DNA of 64,000 nt, taken from NCBI GenBank assembly GCA_013178185.1, contig JABLXC010000029.1:1-64000 (forward strand), written 5' to 3'. Made by a program: the position numbers and the translations under genes. The notes below the pieces were generated by a model that was not told where the DNA came from, did not search any database, and was given only the letters and a program-made list of their open reading frames with translations. Position 1 is the first letter of the stretch; each line of letters opens with the position of its first letter. Source of the stretch: Anaerolineae bacterium (GTDB lineage Bacteria > Chloroflexota > Anaerolineae > Anaerolineales > Anaerolineaceae). Shown in pieces: positions 8,644 through 17,414 of the stretch.

Positions 8644-9987
8644 ATGCAGGTTTCTCGCGTTTACAAGAGCGCAAGCCGGTTGAGCGGGGCCTTGCCCCGG
8701 CTCAACCGGCTTTTTATGCGCGTCCTGTTCCTTGCGGCAACCGCCGCCGCTGGTTGCCAGCCGGGCGGGCCATCTTCTCTTTCGACTACGCCGCTGCCCA
8801 CCCGCACCGCCAGCCCAACCCCTGTCCCTGGTTGCGCCGCGCTCCAGGCTGGCAAGCTGGCCGTATCGCCGCCTGGTGAGACCGTCGCTGGCGGCAGCCT
8901 GGAGGTTTCCTTAACTAACCTGGGTCGCGATACGATCACCCTGCTGGGCGCAGTGTTAGAAAAAGAACTTCCCACCTGGCATATTTCAGCATTTCCTCCA
9001 CCGGAGAAGCTGGGGTTTACGGCGTACACCCTGGACGATCTGCCGCTCTTCAACCCCCCCGATAGCGCCGTTTTCCCAATCCTCCACCGCTTCCCGGCTG
9101 GCAGAGCCCGGCTGATCCCCGGCCGCCAGGTTTATTTGCGTTGGGAATTCGACCGCTCGTTTTACGTCCCCCTGGACAGCCGCCAGTACCCCGGCGTCGA
9201 GCCGCAGCTTTTTACCTGGGGCAGCGATTTTAAAGCCATCCTGGATTACCGGCTCAGCGATGGACAGGATTGCAGCCTGGTGCTTTCGGGCGATGCGCCG
9301 CCGAAAATAGAAGTGGATTACTCTGGCGGCAGCGCTGCCATCTATACCCCGTTCTGGTTGCGCGCCCGGTTGGAAGGCGTGCAACCGCAGGAACTGCGCT
9401 CGCTCGAACTGTTCGTTCACGATTCCGGCGGGCGGCTGGTTCACCGGCGCAAGCTTTCCGGCGCCGCCAGCCTGTGCCTCTTTGGCGGCGACCCGGATTG
9501 CCAGCCGCGCCGCCCCCTTCAGGACAATTGGGATCTAAACGCGGCGGGAAAAGGCGGGCCAATCGCCCCGGGCGATTACACCCTGGCGGTCCTGGCGGTG
9601 ACGCAATCGGGCAGCCTCTTGCAGCAGTTTCCCTTCACGATCGCTGCGCCGCGGCCGGCCGCGCTGACGGCCAGCGCGCTGGCGCCTACCCGCACCCCCA
9701 TTGCCAGCCGCACGGCGCTCTACCCGCCGGGAACCCTGACGCCATCGCCCTTCGCGCCGCTACCGTTCTTGCCTGGCGCGGGTACGGCGACGTTGTTTTT
9801 CCCGTCCACCCTCACCATCCCGCCCCTGCCGTCTCTGACCTTCACGCCGACGATCACCCAGACGCCGACCATCACGCTCACGCCCACCCTCGCGATCACG
9901 CCGACCCCCAGCAAAACGGCCACGCGCGAGCTGACCCCCACGCCAACCTTCTGCCAGACGCCCCTCGAAGGCGGCGGCTGCCAGTGA
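8644..9987 (+). CDS. Surface lipoprotein sharing the C-terminal domain of the upstream adhesin
   Basis: 447 residues from ATG 8644, four bases after the previous stop, which suggests reinitiation. A shorter start at 8716 would put the lipobox (LAATAAAGC) right after a hydrophobic leader. A short TPLPTRTASPTP linker follows. The body resembles the C-terminal domain of the upstream protein: LCLFGGDPDCQPRRPLQDNW here versus LCLFGKDASGNCRTRQP..DNW there. It ends in a Thr/Pro-rich stalk and the tail FCQTPLEGGGCQ. Domain function is unknown; the pairing suggests two forms, one TadE-anchored and one lipid-anchored, of the same surface module. Confidence 0.7.
   Translation: MQVSRVYKSASRLSGALPRLNRLFMRVLFLAATAAAGCQPGGPSSLSTTPLPTRTASPTPVPGCAALQAGKLAVSPPGETVAGGSLEVSLTNLGRDTITLLGAVLEKELPTWHISAFPPPEKLGFTAYTLDDLPLFNPPDSAVFPILHRFPAGRARLIPGRQVYLRWEFDRSFYVPLDSRQYPGVEPQLFTWGSDFKAILDYRLSDGQDCSLVLSGDAPPKIEVDYSGGSAAIYTPFWLRARLEGVQPQELRSLELFVHDSGGRLVHRRKLSGAASLCLFGGDPDCQPRRPLQDNWDLNAAGKGGPIAPGDYTLAVLAVTQSGSLLQQFPFTIAAPRPAALTASALAPTRTPIASRTALYPPGTLTPSPFAPLPFLPGAGTATLFFPSTLTIPPLPSLTFTPTITQTPTITLTPTLAITPTPSKTATRELTPTPTFCQTPLEGGGCQ
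8673..8715 (+). terminator. Strong intrinsic terminator at the junction of two surface-protein genes
   Basis: AAGCCGGTTGAGC (8673-8685) pairs perfectly with 8700-8712, with an inner GGGG/CCCC extension, a short loop, and a T-run at 8711-8715. It lies inside the reading frame if the next gene starts at 8644, or directly abuts the start codon if it starts at 8716. It probably limits read-through into the lipoprotein gene. Confidence 0.8.
9842..9945 (+). repeat. Thr/Pro stalk repeat tract of the lipoprotein gene
   Basis: Degenerate ACGCCGACC/ATCACG units encode TPTITQTPTITLTPT. It matches in style the tract at 8406-8594. Confidence 0.6.
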
Positions 9988-10000
9988 TAAGGCGCCCTCG

Positions 10001-10888
10001 ATGAAAAATCTACGCCTTTTTCTGGCTTTTCTTCCGGCTATACTGGGTTCTGCTTTGTTTGTTTGGGCGCTGCGGCTGGCGTTTTCTTCTCCGGCGCGAA
10101 CAGCGGAATGGAAGCTGGGCTTGCTCTCCGGCGCGGCGGGCTTGTGCTTGCTGCTGGCGGTTACCGCTTTGGGGTTGTGGCGGCGCTGGCGCAGAAAAGG
10201 CAAGCGGGAACTGCCATCCGGGGCCGCGCTGGCGCTGGCCTATCTTGCCCCGGCGCTGGTTTTGCTCTGGCCTGTCTGGGTCGAACTCTTCCTGCGCTTG
10301 CCGGAGCGCCGTTTTTGGCCTGCCCTGGCCAGCGGCGAGGGCCTGCTGGCTGGGGTTCCCTGGTTCTACCTTTGGAATGTGATCTTCCTGGCGGGCTATG
10401 CGGTGGTTACGCGGCGTTCTCAAATTGCCGCCCACCTGCCTTTTGGGCTGGCGGCTTTCCGTCGGGTGGGTTGGCTGGTCCCGCTGGGATTGGCCGCCGG
10501 GTTGGGGCTTTTTTTGGCGGCGGCTTTTACCTTCAGCATCCAGGCCAGGGCGGCGACGCTCCCCCCCCTTAAATTCCCACTCTTGCTGAAAGCCCTGGTC
10601 GTTTTCGCCGGGGTGATCGTGGCGCCCTGGGCGATCGAGCTCTTCTTTCGGGGCGAACTGCATGCCCGGTGGCGGGCGCGCTGGGGCGCGGAGCGGGCCA
10701 GTCTGGCGACCGCCGCCATTTACGCCGCCGTCCAGTTTCGTTTGATGCTCTTCCTCCCGGCTTTTCTGCTGGGCTTTGGCCTGGCGGAACTCACCCGGCG
10801 CAACGGCAGGCTGCTGCCCGCCGTCCTGGCGCACGCGCTTTACAACCTGCTGGCCATCGCTTTGGGCTGGTGGGTTCTGTTGCTCTAA
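10001..10888 (+). CDS. CPBP-family intramembrane protease-like protein
   Basis: 295 residues with about eight hydrophobic segments. Near residue 205, AIELFFRGEL corresponds to the EExxxR motif of CPBP (Rce1/abortive-infection-like) proteases, but with only one Glu at the pair (IE). The C-terminal LAHALYNLLA gives the conserved HxxxN motif. Activity is therefore plausible but the first motif is degenerate. It starts 13 bp after the lipoprotein gene and is probably co-transcribed, so a role in maturing or anchoring the surface proteins is conceivable (inference). Confidence 0.7.
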   Translation: MKNLRLFLAFLPAILGSALFVWALRLAFSSPARTAEWKLGLLSGAAGLCLLLAVTALGLWRRWRRKGKRELPSGAALALAYLAPALVLLWPVWVELFLRLPERRFWPALASGEGLLAGVPWFYLWNVIFLAGYAVVTRRSQIAAHLPFGLAAFRRVGWLVPLGLAAGLGLFLAAAFTFSIQARAATLPPLKFPLLLKALVVFAGVIVAPWAIELFFRGELHARWRARWGAERASLATAAIYAAVQFRLMLFLPAFLLGFGLAELTRRNGRLLPAVLAHALYNLLAIALGWWVLLL

Positions 10889-10977
10889 TTGCCATTCGCG
10901 CTGCGCCCGGCGACTGCTGGATCTAACGGTTTTGCCTGTCGCCGGGCGGTGGTTCTTGTGCGTTTTTTAGAGCATCG

Positions 10978-11739
10978 CTATTTTTGGAGCTGGTCAATTT
11001 CTGTTTGCAAAGCAGTTTTTACAGTAGAAAACTCCAGCCCATTCGCAGCGCAGTACTCCCGGATCGGCGTAGAAGCTGAGGGCATCGGCCCACCGAGAAT
11101 CGCTTCAATCCTCGATTGGTTAACCCCCCAATCCAGCAATTCCTGGAAGGTGGTCTTCCCTTTTATCGTTTGTTCTTCTACGGTCTGTTCTGAACCGGAT
11201 GGGGTTTCGGGCGTGTCAACGGTTTGTTCTAAACGGGAGGATGCGTCAGAAATATCAACGGTATGAGCCTCCAGATAAGCAATTTGGTCGGCGGTTAATT
11301 TCCCGCTTTCTTTCAAAATCTCAACGGCTGGGCGCGGCAGGTAAACATCTCCAATCACTTCAAAGGGCAAGCCGCAATAAAGCGCCACAAAATAGCGCAC
11401 AGAGGTTGTTCCAATCTCCTGGGCTTCTGTCGAGGTTTGAGCGCTGGTTAGCGTTTCCAGGTCTTTAACGGCGAAGGTCTCTCCTGGCGTTTCTGCTGGA
11501 ATGCCAAACGCCGTTTTTAACACCTCTATGGGCACTGGAAAAGAGCGGTTAATATCCCCAAAGGTATAAGAACCGCGAATGTCTGCCGGGTTATACTGTC
11601 CAGCAGCCTCGCCTTCTTGAAATTTCTCGGGTACTTTGGTGGATTCGGTTTGCCACCAGTTCATCGCGCTTGTGAAAGCGATGCCGCCGAACAAAATGGC
11701 AAAGAGAATCGCAGCCAGAGGTTTAGAGGTCAACTTCAT
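10978..11739 (-). CDS. Membrane-anchored protein, partner of NapH-like polyferredoxin
   Basis: 253 residues: an N-terminal anchor helix (LAAILFAILFGGIAFTSAM) and an extracytoplasmic region with two similar modules. The first is IRGSYTFGDINRSFPVPIEVLKTAFGI and the second IKGKTTFQELLDWGVNQSRIEAILG; both have the pattern G-x-(Y/T)-T-F-x-(D/E)-(I/L). They are separated by a CGLPFEVIGDVYLPRPAVEIL segment. I do not know a function for this family. It starts one base after the stop of the ferredoxin gene, so the two are clearly coupled and probably act in one membrane redox complex. (In this sentence the longer modules are 10978-11739 internal segments; their key residues are Y/T, T, F and D/E.). 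Confidence 0.6.
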   Translation of the reverse strand: MKLTSKPLAAILFAILFGGIAFTSAMNWWQTESTKVPEKFQEGEAAGQYNPADIRGSYTFGDINRSFPVPIEVLKTAFGIPAETPGETFAVKDLETLTSAQTSTEAQEIGTTSVRYFVALYCGLPFEVIGDVYLPRPAVEILKESGKLTADQIAYLEAHTVDISDASSRLEQTVDTPETPSGSEQTVEEQTIKGKTTFQELLDWGVNQSRIEAILGGPMPSASTPIREYCAANGLEFSTVKTALQTEIDQLQK

Positions 11740-11740
11740 C

Positions 11741-12586
11741 TCATTTTCCTCCTGCTACAAATTCTACAGTCCCGGCAGCCGGGCAGCGGGCTTCTGAGGT
11801 GCATTCCAGGCAACTGATGCATTGATGATCCCGGACGATTCGTTTCTGGCTTACCTTGATATTCATCGGGCAAACGATATCGCAAGCGCCATCCAACTTG
11901 CATGTTGCCTCAACCCGGCGGATGCGAAAGACGCGAAATAAGTTAAAAATCCCCAGAACTGCGCCATAAGGGCAGGCATACTTACACCACGGGCGCTCTA
12001 TCACCAGCGATGCAGCCAGGGTGATGCCCAGAACCGCCAGGCCTGTGACGGCGACTTCTCCCGTCCAAAAATTGAACAGAGCGTAATAAGGATCGTAATT
12101 CGCGAAGATCAACGTGCCGCTTGCGGCGGTCATATAAATCACCCATGCCAATACCAGGTAACGAAGGTATCGCAAAACGGCGTCAAATTTTTCAGGGATG
12201 CGAAGGTTAAAGCGCTTTCTGCCGAAGAGGGCGCGACCAATTTTCGCGAACCATTCCTGAATGGTTCCGAACGGACACACCCAGCCGCAAAAAACCGGCC
12301 CAAATAGCACGGCCAGCAAAAATCCGATGATCATTAATATGAAAGAAGATTCATGGATCTTTTGCACAAAGCTCCCCGAAGCAACGTATTGATAAATTGT
12401 TACTACTCCTCCAAACGGACACAGGGCATGCAAAGAAGCGCTGGAGAGAACAGGAATGCTTTTTCCCGTTTCTGCAAGGGTGTGATTGATAGAGATAAGG
12501 GCAATCAGCAAAAAGAAAAAGATTTGTACAATGCTGCGAATCCAGATTTGTCTCCGGAAGAAACGTTTTGGGAATGGATTCTTCAT
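11741..12586 (-). CDS. NapH/MauN-like membrane polyferredoxin (two 4Fe-4S clusters)
   Basis: 281 residues. Four or five membrane helices carry the CxxxCP motifs typical of NapH/RdxA-like proteins: CPFGG at 56, FCGWVCPFG at 100-104 and CKYACPYG at 201-205. The C-terminal part has two cysteine clusters: C229/C235/C239-P and C256/C259/C262/C268-P, enough for two 4Fe-4S centres, though the first is spaced unusually. It should pass electrons across or along the cytoplasmic membrane. The start is ATG 12586 with AGAGGA upstream. An intrinsic terminator lies just upstream, between it and the DUF2202 gene. The redox partner is not evident in the window. Confidence 0.82.
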   Translation of the reverse strand: MKNPFPKRFFRRQIWIRSIVQIFFFLLIALISINHTLAETGKSIPVLSSASLHALCPFGGVVTIYQYVASGSFVQKIHESSFILMIIGFLLAVLFGPVFCGWVCPFGTIQEWFAKIGRALFGRKRFNLRIPEKFDAVLRYLRYLVLAWVIYMTAASGTLIFANYDPYYALFNFWTGEVAVTGLAVLGITLAASLVIERPWCKYACPYGAVLGIFNLFRVFRIRRVEATCKLDGACDIVCPMNIKVSQKRIVRDHQCISCLECTSEARCPAAGTVEFVAGGK

Positions 12587-12600
12587 TTGCTATCCTCTGA

Positions 12601-12636
12601 ATAAAAAATTCTGTGGGAGGGTTCTGCCTCCCACAG
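12601..12636 (-). terminator. Intrinsic terminator/attenuator between DUF2202 and polyferredoxin genes
   Basis: CTGTGGGAGG (12611-12620) pairs perfectly with 12627-12636 across a 6-base loop. On the minus strand the stem is followed by AATTTTTTATT. It ends 15 bases before the polyferredoxin start codon, so read-through transcription would be partial. Confidence 0.85.
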
Positions 12637-12655
12637 GGTTGTGCGCATTGAGCTT

Positions 12656-13297
12656 TTACTGGCAAGCCTGGAAGGCAGGCAGGTGATTCTGAAGAGAGGC
12701 GCTTTGTAGGCTATCGTATACCCCTAGCAGGTCCTCGTGTTGTGTAATGGTTTTCAACTGGTCGTAAAGGTTGGCATCAGCCAGTTCGGCGTTGACTCCG
12801 GCCTGGCAGGCTTCCGCCAGGGTTGAAAAGGCTGGAGGATCCGAAAGTCCAGGGTTTGCAGGGATTTCTATCCCGTATTTCTCTGCCTGGCGCGTTAGCG
12901 CGTTTACATGCTGTTGTTCCGACTGCACAATCTGGCTGAAAGGCGAAACACTCCCAAATTGTTCTATAACGCTTTGGTACAGGTTGAGCGCGCCGTATTC
13001 TTCGAGGATGGCTTTTTGAAGGGCGTCAGCTTCTTCGCCCGAAAGCGGCGTGATCGCTGCGCCTGAATTCTGCCCATAGCCGCCCGGACCGCGCCTGCCC
13101 GGGCCGCCTGCGTTGTTTCTAACCGAGACAGCCTGGCTGTTTCCGTTGCCCGCCTCATTTCTCGCGAGGCCGTTTTCATCCCAGCGATCAAGCGGAGCGG
13201 TTGTAACTGTGTTTTGGGGTGCGCAGGCTGCTAATCCTGTTGCCAGGACGATCAACATCAGCGTCACCGTTATAATCCATTTTTTTATCTTGTTCAT
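12656..13297 (-). CDS. DUF2202 ferritin-like lipoprotein
   Basis: 213 residues. The lipoprotein signal MNKIKKWIITVTLMLIVLAT ends in a lipobox with Cys near residue 25 (LAACAPQ). A Gly/Asn-rich linker precedes a four-helix DUF2202 domain (about 78-213) with carboxylate/His positions such as ILEEYGALNLYQSVIEQFG, QSEQQHVNALTRQAEKYG and LADANLYDQLKTITQHEDLL. The fold is ferritin-like, and the conserved E...EQQH and E...QHED pairs could bind a di-metal centre. The biological role of DUF2202 is not established. The gene precedes the polyferredoxin pair on the same strand, separated by a terminator. Confidence 0.8.
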   Translation of the reverse strand: MNKIKKWIITVTLMLIVLATGLAACAPQNTVTTAPLDRWDENGLARNEAGNGNSQAVSVRNNAGGPGRRGPGGYGQNSGAAITPLSGEEADALQKAILEEYGALNLYQSVIEQFGSVSPFSQIVQSEQQHVNALTRQAEKYGIEIPANPGLSDPPAFSTLAEACQAGVNAELADANLYDQLKTITQHEDLLGVYDSLQSASLQNHLPAFQACQ

Positions 13298-13409
13298 GTT
13301 GGCAATTCCTTTTCGATTTCGATTGCTTTTTTGAAAAGCTAATCGTATTTTACGGGGATTGTGTGAATCCCTTTAAAAGGAATGATGAAGATTTGATGAA
13401 AAAATGGAA

Positions 13410-14207
13410 TTACGACCCCAGCGCAGCAATCATGGCGGGCAGCAGCCCTGTTTGGGCGGTATCCACCACCCGGTTTGCCTGTCTGCGGATTTCTGCCGGG
13501 CTGCTCAAGGGCGCAAAGGAGATATCAGCCTTCTTCAACATCTCAAGGTCATTCTCCCCATCCCCGGCTGCCAGCAGCGGCAGGTTGTCCGCCTCCAGCG
13601 CTTCCAGCAGCTTTTGCAATCCTGACCCTTTGTTTACCCCCGCGGCTGTGAACTCCAGGATGCTGTCCATGCTGAAGGCGCGCTCCAGCGGCAGGTCTTT
13701 GGTGTCGTAGAAGATCTCTTCCAGTGGGGCGCGGTCTTCGCACAGGCACATGATCTTGCTGCAAGCTGGCTTTTTCTCTGGCCAGGGACTGGGTTGCACC
13801 CGGAAGGCATAGCGGCGAATGCACTCTTCCCCAAAAGGCGTAACCCGCAGCGGGGAAAAAGCGTCAATCAGATTGAACAGAATGGTCACGTGATTGCGAT
13901 TCTTCAATCTGTCCGCCAGTTCTTCCAGGACCGCCGGGGACAGGTCTGCATGGGAAAGCAGTTCTTCGCGCGGCCCGTAAAGGACTGCGCCGTTTTGCAG
14001 GATAAGCGGAAAGGGTAGTTTCAGGTCTTTGAACAGCCCCGATTGCGCCAGCAGGGCGCGGGTGGAATGCAGCGGCCTTCCGGTGGCTGGCGCGAACCAG
14101 TATGGTTGTTCCGAGCAAAGCAAACGGAAATCTTCCGGGTGGATGCCGCGGCGCGGATGGAAAAGCGTCCCATCCAGGTCGAATGTGATAACAGCCCGTT
14201 TATTCAC
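13410..14207 (-). CDS. HAD-superfamily phosphatase, Cof/IIB type
   Basis: About 265 residues from GTG 14207 (VNKRAVITFDLDGTLFHP). An upstream ATG at 14252 would add a non-conserved tail. Motif I is DLDGT near residue 10. A large alpha/beta cap follows (IIB type). The C-terminal motifs KGSGLQKLLEAL and AAGDGENDLEMLKKADISFAP are the classic Cof-type motifs III and IV. It should dephosphorylate a small phosphorylated metabolite in the cytoplasm. The gene stands alone. Confidence 0.85.
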   Translation of the reverse strand: MNKRAVITFDLDGTLFHPRRGIHPEDFRLLCSEQPYWFAPATGRPLHSTRALLAQSGLFKDLKLPFPLILQNGAVLYGPREELLSHADLSPAVLEELADRLKNRNHVTILFNLIDAFSPLRVTPFGEECIRRYAFRVQPSPWPEKKPACSKIMCLCEDRAPLEEIFYDTKDLPLERAFSMDSILEFTAAGVNKGSGLQKLLEALEADNLPLLAAGDGENDLEMLKKADISFAPLSSPAEIRRQANRVVDTAQTGLLPAMIAALGS

Positions 14208-14522
14208 CGCCCCAAGTGTACCATAGGAACCTTTGTGTTTGACCGGGCGCACCGTGGCTACCGGGTGTGGCTAAATTTCTGGCTTAGAATAGATTCCTGC
14301 TTTTCGTTATCCCGGTTGTTTGCCGCTCTTTGTAAAAACCAGATGGTCTGGTCATGGAGATGACTTTGTGATATATAATTTTAGAAGGATCGAGATACAG
14401 GTTAGTGGGTGGGAAAATCAGGTAAGCGTGGGATAAAAAACTTTTAAACTGCAATAATGACGTATGATCAGCTCCTGTAGTTTGCTGGTTGGTTGCCTGC
14501 ATGGTTCAACGAGGGAGTTGCC
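14208..14522. other. Intergenic stretch, no gene seen
   Basis: Lies between the divergent phosphatase and lipoprotein genes. A TATAAT sits at 14374-14379 but without a convincing -35 box. Nothing else is supported. Confidence 0.4.
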
Positions 14523-15485
14523 ATGAAAACTGAGCGCGTAGAGTCCGCAATCAAGACGGGCCGCAGGCCCCAATTGTGGTTCGCAATAGCCGCCACATTC
14601 AGAAGAATGGTTCTTCTTGTTTTGACACTTTTCTTGTCTGCGCTGGCATGTAATCTACCCGTAGAAAATCTGGAAACCATTACGCCCCAGGTCTCCCCAC
14701 TGCCCATGTCAACAGGACAGGTCACACCTGCAATGACATTAACAAAAACGGATGCTTGCAAATTGCTCGATGAGGCGGAAGCCAGCGCGTTATTGGCCGA
14801 AGCCGTTATACCGCCAGAGCCTATCAATGCCCCTGGATATTCCACCTGTACCTATTTTACTGGCACAGGCAAAGGCATTTATATTTCGATCTCTTTGGGT
14901 GACCAGGCGAAGAAGAACCTGCTAAATGAAATTGCACAGTACCAAAAAGGTTGTTCAATCAGCTATTCCGGCGGGACCAACACAGCCACCCCATTTCCCC
15001 CAGAAGTCGAAGCGTTAATGAGCAAATCGGTGTTGGAGTTATTGCAGATGGATATTCAGATGCAGGGGAATTGCGGAAGGAAGGTCGAGCCTATACCAGA
15101 GTTCGGTCCTCATGCCTATGCCTATCTTACTCCAACGGCGCTTCAAATCGGCACAGTGGTCATTGTTTCAGGCGACAATATCTACTCCTTTTCTTATGCC
15201 GATCCCAAATTGGATATTGCTCAAATGGTGGAAAAAGCCAAAGAGGTCACCCGTGCTGTCTTATCGCTCGACCAGAAGAGCGGCGCTACGCCGGTCAATA
15301 ATTCCACCCAGGTTGGAGCGCCTACGACGGCAAGTAGTCTCACACCCATCAGCAGCCCAACATGGGTTGGCCCAACACCTGTCAGTAATCCAACGTGGGT
15401 TGGCCCTACCCCGATAATCCCCAAACCCGATAATGCCCCTACGCCGATTGGTGGGGGCAACCCTACACCCACATTGGTGCAATAG
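14523..15485 (+). CDS. Secreted lipoprotein with Pro/Thr-rich repeat tail
   Basis: About 320 residues from ATG 14523. The basic leader is followed by a hydrophobic stretch and a lipobox (FLSALACN). The body contains DACKLLDEAEASALL and YSTCTYFTGTGKGIYISI, a layout resembling DUF3558/'sortilin-like' actinobacterial lipoproteins in which a Cys pair frames a small beta domain. The tail has repeats of SNPTWVGPTP and ends in GGGNPTPTLVQ. The function is unknown, and it has no obvious operon partner. Confidence 0.6.
   Translation: MKTERVESAIKTGRRPQLWFAIAATFRRMVLLVLTLFLSALACNLPVENLETITPQVSPLPMSTGQVTPAMTLTKTDACKLLDEAEASALLAEAVIPPEPINAPGYSTCTYFTGTGKGIYISISLGDQAKKNLLNEIAQYQKGCSISYSGGTNTATPFPPEVEALMSKSVLELLQMDIQMQGNCGRKVEPIPEFGPHAYAYLTPTALQIGTVVIVSGDNIYSFSYADPKLDIAQMVEKAKEVTRAVLSLDQKSGATPVNNSTQVGAPTTASSLTPISSPTWVGPTPVSNPTWVGPTPIIPKPDNAPTPIGGGNPTPTLVQ
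15357..15409 (+). repeat. 33-bp direct repeat in lipoprotein tail
   Basis: CCAACATGGGTTGGCCCAAC at 15357-15376 recurs with two substitutions at 15390-15409, encoding two SxPTWVGPTP units. Confidence 0.7.
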
Positions 15486-15677
15486 CCACACTTCTGGGAT
15501 TGCTGCAAGGGTAATCCAGTCTGCTGCCTTAAGCCTCGCGCAGCATCTGAGGCTTTGCGCCGCGAAACGCCAGTAAAAATGGCGCTTTGGAGCGCCTGGT
15601 GGTATTATGACTTTAAGCCAATATCACCTCGGAATCACCAGTCCAGTTTGTGTTAAAATCGGTCAGGGAGGGACGCG

Positions 15678-17156
15678 GTGCGAATTCCTATTGATCGAGA
15701 CTCGCAAGTTCCTTTGTATAAACAGATCGTCGCTTTCATCCGCGCCAGCATCGCCGCTGGCAGCCTGGCGCCCGGCGACAAACTTCCATCCAGCCGCCAA
15801 TTGGCCGCGGGTCTTGGCGTCAACCGCATCACCGCCGCCAACGCCTACGCCGAGTTAGAAGCGGATGGCTTGATCTACAGCCAGCAAGGCAGCGGCACCT
15901 ATGTCGCCCGCCCATTCGCCCCGCCCGCTGAAAGCGCACAGTCCAGCCCCGACCCGGGGGACTGGCCGCTCTGGCAGCAGACCCTGCCTCCCCACGAAAA
16001 ATCCCCCGCCCTTCACATCATGGACGAGATGATCCAAACCTGCGCCGGGGACCGCGCCGATGTCATCTTTCTCCATCACGGCATTCCAGATCCCAGGCTG
16101 TTCCCGGTGGACGAGTTTCGCAAAGTCTTGCAGGCGGTCATCCGGCGGGATGGCATCGAGGCCTTCGGGTATGGCGACCGGGCTGGCTACCCGCCGTTGC
16201 GCAAGACCATCGCCCACATCCTGGGGCAGGAGGGCATCCCCACCCGCCCGGAGGATGTCCTGATCACCTCGGGCTCGCAGCAGGCCATCAGCCTGGTGAT
16301 CCAGGTGCTTTTGCGGCCGGGGGATGTCATCCTGGTGGAAAGCCCCACCTATTCCGGAGCGCTGGATATCTTCAAAGCCGCCGGGCTGAAGGTCATCGGC
16401 GTCCCCGTAGATGAGCGCGGTATGCAGGTCGAAGCCGTCGAAGCGCTCATCGCGGCGCACGCTCCAAAGCTGATCTATACCATCCCCAACTTTCAAAACC
16501 CGACCGGCACCTGCCTGAGCGGGCATCGCCGCCGCAGCCTGCTCGCGCTGGCCGCGCATTACAACATCCCAGTATTGGAGGATGATTTCGTCGGCGACCT
16601 GCGTTACGAAGGGCGCAGCCAGCCAGCCCTCAAAGCCCTGGATACGTCCGGCCAGGTGATTTACATCAGCACGTTCTCCAAAATGCTGGCCCCCGGGCTG
16701 CGGGTTGGGTATATTCTCGCCAACGGCCCGGTGTTCGAAGCCCTGCTTGCCCACAAACGGGTCACCGACCACGCCACCTCCAACCTCATCCAGCGCACGC
16801 TGGAATCGTATATCACCGTCGGGCGCTACCAGGCGCACTTGCGGCGCGCCTGCCATGTTTACCGCCGCCGCCGCAACGCCATGTTGGCCGCCTTGCAAGC
16901 TCAGCTACCTTCTGGCGTCCAGTTTTCCCCGCCGCATGGTGGCCTTTTTCTCTGGCTGCGGCTGCCGCCGGGGTGTTCCAGCCGGGAGCTTTTCCAAATC
17001 GCCTGCCGCGAGGGGGTTACCTTTCTTCCCGGTTCTTTTTGCTACCCAAACGGCGGCGGCGAAGAATACCTTCGCCTGACCTTCGCTGCCGCGCCTCCCG
17101 ACCAAATCGAAACCGGCATCCAGCGGCTGGTCGCGAGCATCCGGCGCCAGGGATAA
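15678..17156 (+). CDS. MocR-type GntR regulator with PLP aminotransferase fold
   Basis: 492 residues from GTG 15678 with GGGAGG upstream. The N-terminal winged helix is GntR-type (PLYKQIVAFIRASIAAG, LPSSRQLAAGLGVNRITAANAY, QGSGTYVARPF). The C-terminal domain is a fold-type I aminotransferase with YSGALDIFKAAGLKVIGVPVD, PNFQNPTG and VLEDDFVGDLRYEG, and a PLP-binding lysine at about residue 335 (STFSKMLAPGLRVGY). MocR proteins usually control PLP synthesis or amino-acid/GABA metabolism. No pdx or gab gene adjoins it, so the target is unknown. It is monocistronic. Confidence 0.92.
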   Translation: MRIPIDRDSQVPLYKQIVAFIRASIAAGSLAPGDKLPSSRQLAAGLGVNRITAANAYAELEADGLIYSQQGSGTYVARPFAPPAESAQSSPDPGDWPLWQQTLPPHEKSPALHIMDEMIQTCAGDRADVIFLHHGIPDPRLFPVDEFRKVLQAVIRRDGIEAFGYGDRAGYPPLRKTIAHILGQEGIPTRPEDVLITSGSQQAISLVIQVLLRPGDVILVESPTYSGALDIFKAAGLKVIGVPVDERGMQVEAVEALIAAHAPKLIYTIPNFQNPTGTCLSGHRRRSLLALAAHYNIPVLEDDFVGDLRYEGRSQPALKALDTSGQVIYISTFSKMLAPGLRVGYILANGPVFEALLAHKRVTDHATSNLIQRTLESYITVGRYQAHLRRACHVYRRRRNAMLAALQAQLPSGVQFSPPHGGLFLWLRLPPGCSSRELFQIACREGVTFLPGSFCYPNGGGEEYLRLTFAAAPPDQIETGIQRLVASIRRQG

Positions 17157-17414
17157 ATCCTCCGCTCAGTTTATGAAAACCAGCTAAAGCCAGCTAAAAG
17201 CCAGTCCCCAGGGCTAAGCGGCGGGCGGTCTTGGTTGCTGTTCACCGCTCAGGCGTGGTTTGCGTCTTTCTCCAGGACCGAAAAGCGGTTCGTCGAGATG
17301 GTTGTCCGGAGCGCGGCGGCAGGGCATCTTCCCTGGGCGTTGTGGTGATCCGGGTTGCGGAGGGCAGCTTTTTACGATAAGATGGGTAAGCTGCCAAAAG
17401 GAAGGAATATCGCT

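Noticed and set aside
15531-15555. AAGCCTC/GAGGCTT hairpin after the lipoprotein gene as terminator
   Set aside because: Stem is only 7 bp with an 11-base loop and just three T follow.
15855-16898. Minus-strand open frame opposite the MocR gene
   Set aside because: Shadow frame; the plus-strand protein is clearly a MocR regulator.
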